From Mangrovibacterium marinum (lineage in GTDB: Bacteria > Bacteroidota > Bacteroidia > Bacteroidales > Prolixibacteraceae): 64,000 nucleotides of DNA. Under the pieces are notes generated by a model. The model saw only the letters and a program-made list of their open reading frames with translations, was not told the origin of the DNA and did not search any database. The translations under genes were made by a program, and so were the position numbers. The DNA lies in the NCBI RefSeq assembly GCF_003046625.1, contig NZ_QAAD01000001.1, positions 394,742 to 458,741 on the forward strand, written 5' to 3'. Positions 63,065 to 64,000 of this stretch are shown one piece after another (the first letter of the stretch is position 1; every line of letters starts with the position of its first letter).

Positions 63065-63087
63065 AGCCGACAACAAATTTGCCGGCT
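63065..63087 (-). terminator. terminator-like hairpin
   Basis: AGCCGACA (63065-63072) pairs with TGCCGGCT-type sequence (63080-63087) with one mismatch. On the minus strand it runs into TTATTTTTTT. No minus-strand gene is recognised upstream of it, so its purpose is unclear. Confidence 0.4.
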
Positions 63088-63352
63088 TCGTGCTTAAGAA
63101 TGGAACGAAAAATAAAAAAGGTTTGATACAATTAACTATCGTAAAAGCCTAACAAAGATACGATAGCCGAAAGATACAAGTCAAGTAAAACTTAAACAAC
63201 TTGAGGAACGACTACGAATTTTGGACGAAACTGCACTTTGGCTATACGAACGAATTTTTTGGCGCACAGAAATAACGACTTTTTAGGCATCTTTTTTAGG
63301 TAAAAGAATATTGAATTTGACTGATGTGGTCAAAAAACCCCGATAGAAAAAA

Positions 63353-63415
63353 CAGATAATCCAAGAAAATCAACAACAGACATGAACGTCTGTTGCCCTT
63401 GTTGTTCTCCTCTCA
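63353..63415 (+). repeat. dispersed intergenic repeat, degenerate copy 3
   Basis: CAGATAATCCAAGAAAATCA and the following ACAACAGACATGAACG resemble the first part of copy 2 (56161 on), and CTGTTGCCCTTGTTGTTCTC resembles its second part, with roughly 20 bp missing between. It also holds an 8-bp hairpin CAACAGAC/GTCTGTTG. Relation to copies 1 and 2 is likely but not certain. Confidence 0.45.
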
Positions 63416-63885
63416 AGTATTCGGGAGTCTCGCAGAGAAGTTGAATCTAATTTTGAAAGTCGACAGTCTGTTTACGACAAACCGCAAACCATCTTTCCGT
63501 AAAAAAAAAGAATATCATTCCGGAAGAATATAGAAATCCGGAGGATAAGGTAGCCAAAGTCGATTAATGATCGTGCTATTTGCAGTATGCTGGTTACCTT
63601 AAGCGTTAAGAATCCTTATTGAGATGTAAAGATAGGCGGTGGACGGGAAAGTAAATCCACGATTAAGAGAAGCTTCGAAACACATCAAGCCCCCATTATC
63701 AACTATCTCAATAGAAGAAGTACCAAGGTAGGTATCCAAGCATTCAATGCCCCGATAACGCCTTTCAGGACACAATTCATAGGCTTGGCTGAAACGTGAG
63801 GTTTCTCCTGGATCGAATAGGCAAGATTCATGCTTGTACCCGGAATTTGGTTCTGAACAATGATTTCCTTTACAACTTTCCGGGC

Positions 63886-63920
63886 ATAAAAAAACCCGTT
63901 GCTCCCAGGAACAACGGGTT
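63886..63920 (-). terminator. terminator of the rRNA operon
   Basis: AACCCGTTG (63893-63901) and CAACGGGTT (63912-63920) form a perfect 9-bp stem. On the minus strand it continues into a T-run. It lies about 10 nt beyond the 3' end of the 5S gene. Confidence 0.92.
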
Positions 63921-63929
63921 TGGTAAAGA

Positions 63930-64000
63930 TGGCGACGACCTACTCTCCCACCATAAGGCAGTACCATCGGCGCTGGCGGGCTTAACTTCTCTGTTCGGAA
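63930..64000 (-). rRNA. rrf: 5S ribosomal RNA (3' part, runs off the window)
   Basis: The reverse complement contains TTCCGAACAGAGAAGTTAAG, the conserved loop B/C region of bacterial 5S rRNA, followed by CCCGCCAGCGCCGATGGTAC and GGTGGGAGAGTAGGTCGTCG near the 3' end. About 70 of the usual 110-120 nt lie inside the window. An rRNA operon therefore continues to the right on the minus strand, with 23S and 16S expected beyond the edge. The exact 3' end (63929-63932) is estimated from the family consensus. Confidence 0.93.

Larger units (their letters stand above)
62903..63885. other. gene-free stretch before the rRNA operon
   Basis: About 1 kb with no supported gene. It holds a terminator-like hairpin (63065-63087) and a degenerate dispersed repeat (63353-63415). 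From 63599 to 63885 it also holds a cysteine-containing minus-strand frame directly after the rRNA terminator. I do not assign that frame to a family. Confidence 0.5.

Noticed and set aside
62813..63076. 87-codon minus-strand frame near the end of the S4-domain gene
   Set aside because: It overlaps the real S4 gene antisense and starts inside a hairpin region; composition beyond the overlap is not convincing.
63599..63967. 122-codon frame at the right edge as a complete gene
   Set aside because: Its first part lies in the 5S rRNA gene and its terminator, so it cannot be a normal coding sequence as drawn.
1..64000. CRISPR arrays, tRNA genes, transposases or prophage genes
   Set aside because: I looked for regularly spaced repeats, cloverleaf-like sequences with a T-loop, and transposase or phage motifs in the spacers and found none I could support.

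Overview
The window looks like chromosomal DNA of a Bacteroidota bacterium. The evidence is two SusC/SusD outer-membrane glycan importers with ECF sigma/FecR regulators, many lipoprotein signal peptides, promoter boxes of the Bacteroidota type (TAnnTTTG), and Bacteroidota-specific families (HU-CCDC81/SPOR protein, DUF5723 outer-membrane protein). A marine or sediment Marinilabiliales/Prolixibacteraceae-like organism is my guess from overall gene flavour; it is not proven by the sequence.

Positions 1-34,500 hold one polysaccharide utilisation locus, entirely on the minus strand and apparently dedicated to glucurono(arabino)xylan. In transcription order it runs: sigma factor 2, anti-sigma 2, SusC2, SusD2, a surface glycan-binding lipoprotein, a GH10 xylanase interrupted by two carbohydrate-binding modules, a terminator; then sigma factor 1, anti-sigma 1, SusC1, SusD1, a hairpin, GH2, GH67 alpha-glucuronidase, a zinc sugar-alcohol dehydrogenase, GH43, GH115 alpha-glucuronidase, a sialate-O-acetylesterase-type esterase, a GPH sugar:cation symporter, a second GH10 xylanase, a second GH43, and a strong terminator near position 490. 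The likely flow is surface cutting and capture (GH10-CBM, glycan-binding protein, SusD), TonB-dependent import, periplasmic trimming of uronic acid, acetyl and side groups (GH115, GH67, esterase, GH10, GH2), then uptake by the symporter and cytoplasmic GH43 xylosidases.

Positions 34,700-40,200 carry housekeeping genes on the plus strand: asnS, a DUF5723 protein, rpoN and a PAP2-like membrane protein. Positions 40,300-42,250 are an AT-rich island with a complete EcoRI-type restriction-modification pair on the minus strand. The methyltransferase is intact. The endonuclease keeps every known EcoRI catalytic and recognition residue in register, but its start codon lies one base out of frame with the rest of the gene.

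Positions 42,700-47,200 form a phosphate module: a PhoR/PhoB-like pair divergent from a PiT transporter with a PhoU-like tail. The transporter promoter carries three direct repeats with an 11-bp period, resembling a Pho box. Positions 47,250-53,160 hold tryptophanase, a lipoprotein hydrolase in an apparent operon with folK, folB and a PTR1-like pteridine reductase, and a DUF2007-Usp-Usp fusion. Positions 53,270-62,900 hold ribE, rfbB, an RluA-type pseudouridine synthase, galE, the HU/SPOR protein, an F420-reductase-like protein, an LD-carboxypeptidase, a doubly frameshifted epimerase pseudogene, and a small yraN/yjbR/S4 operon.

The window ends inside a 5S rRNA gene on the minus strand, preceded (in plus coordinates) by its terminator. 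Spacers near 42.6, 56.2 and 63.4 kb share a short dispersed repeat, and 56.35-56.47 kb holds a nested inverted repeat. I recognised no tRNA gene, CRISPR array or transposase.
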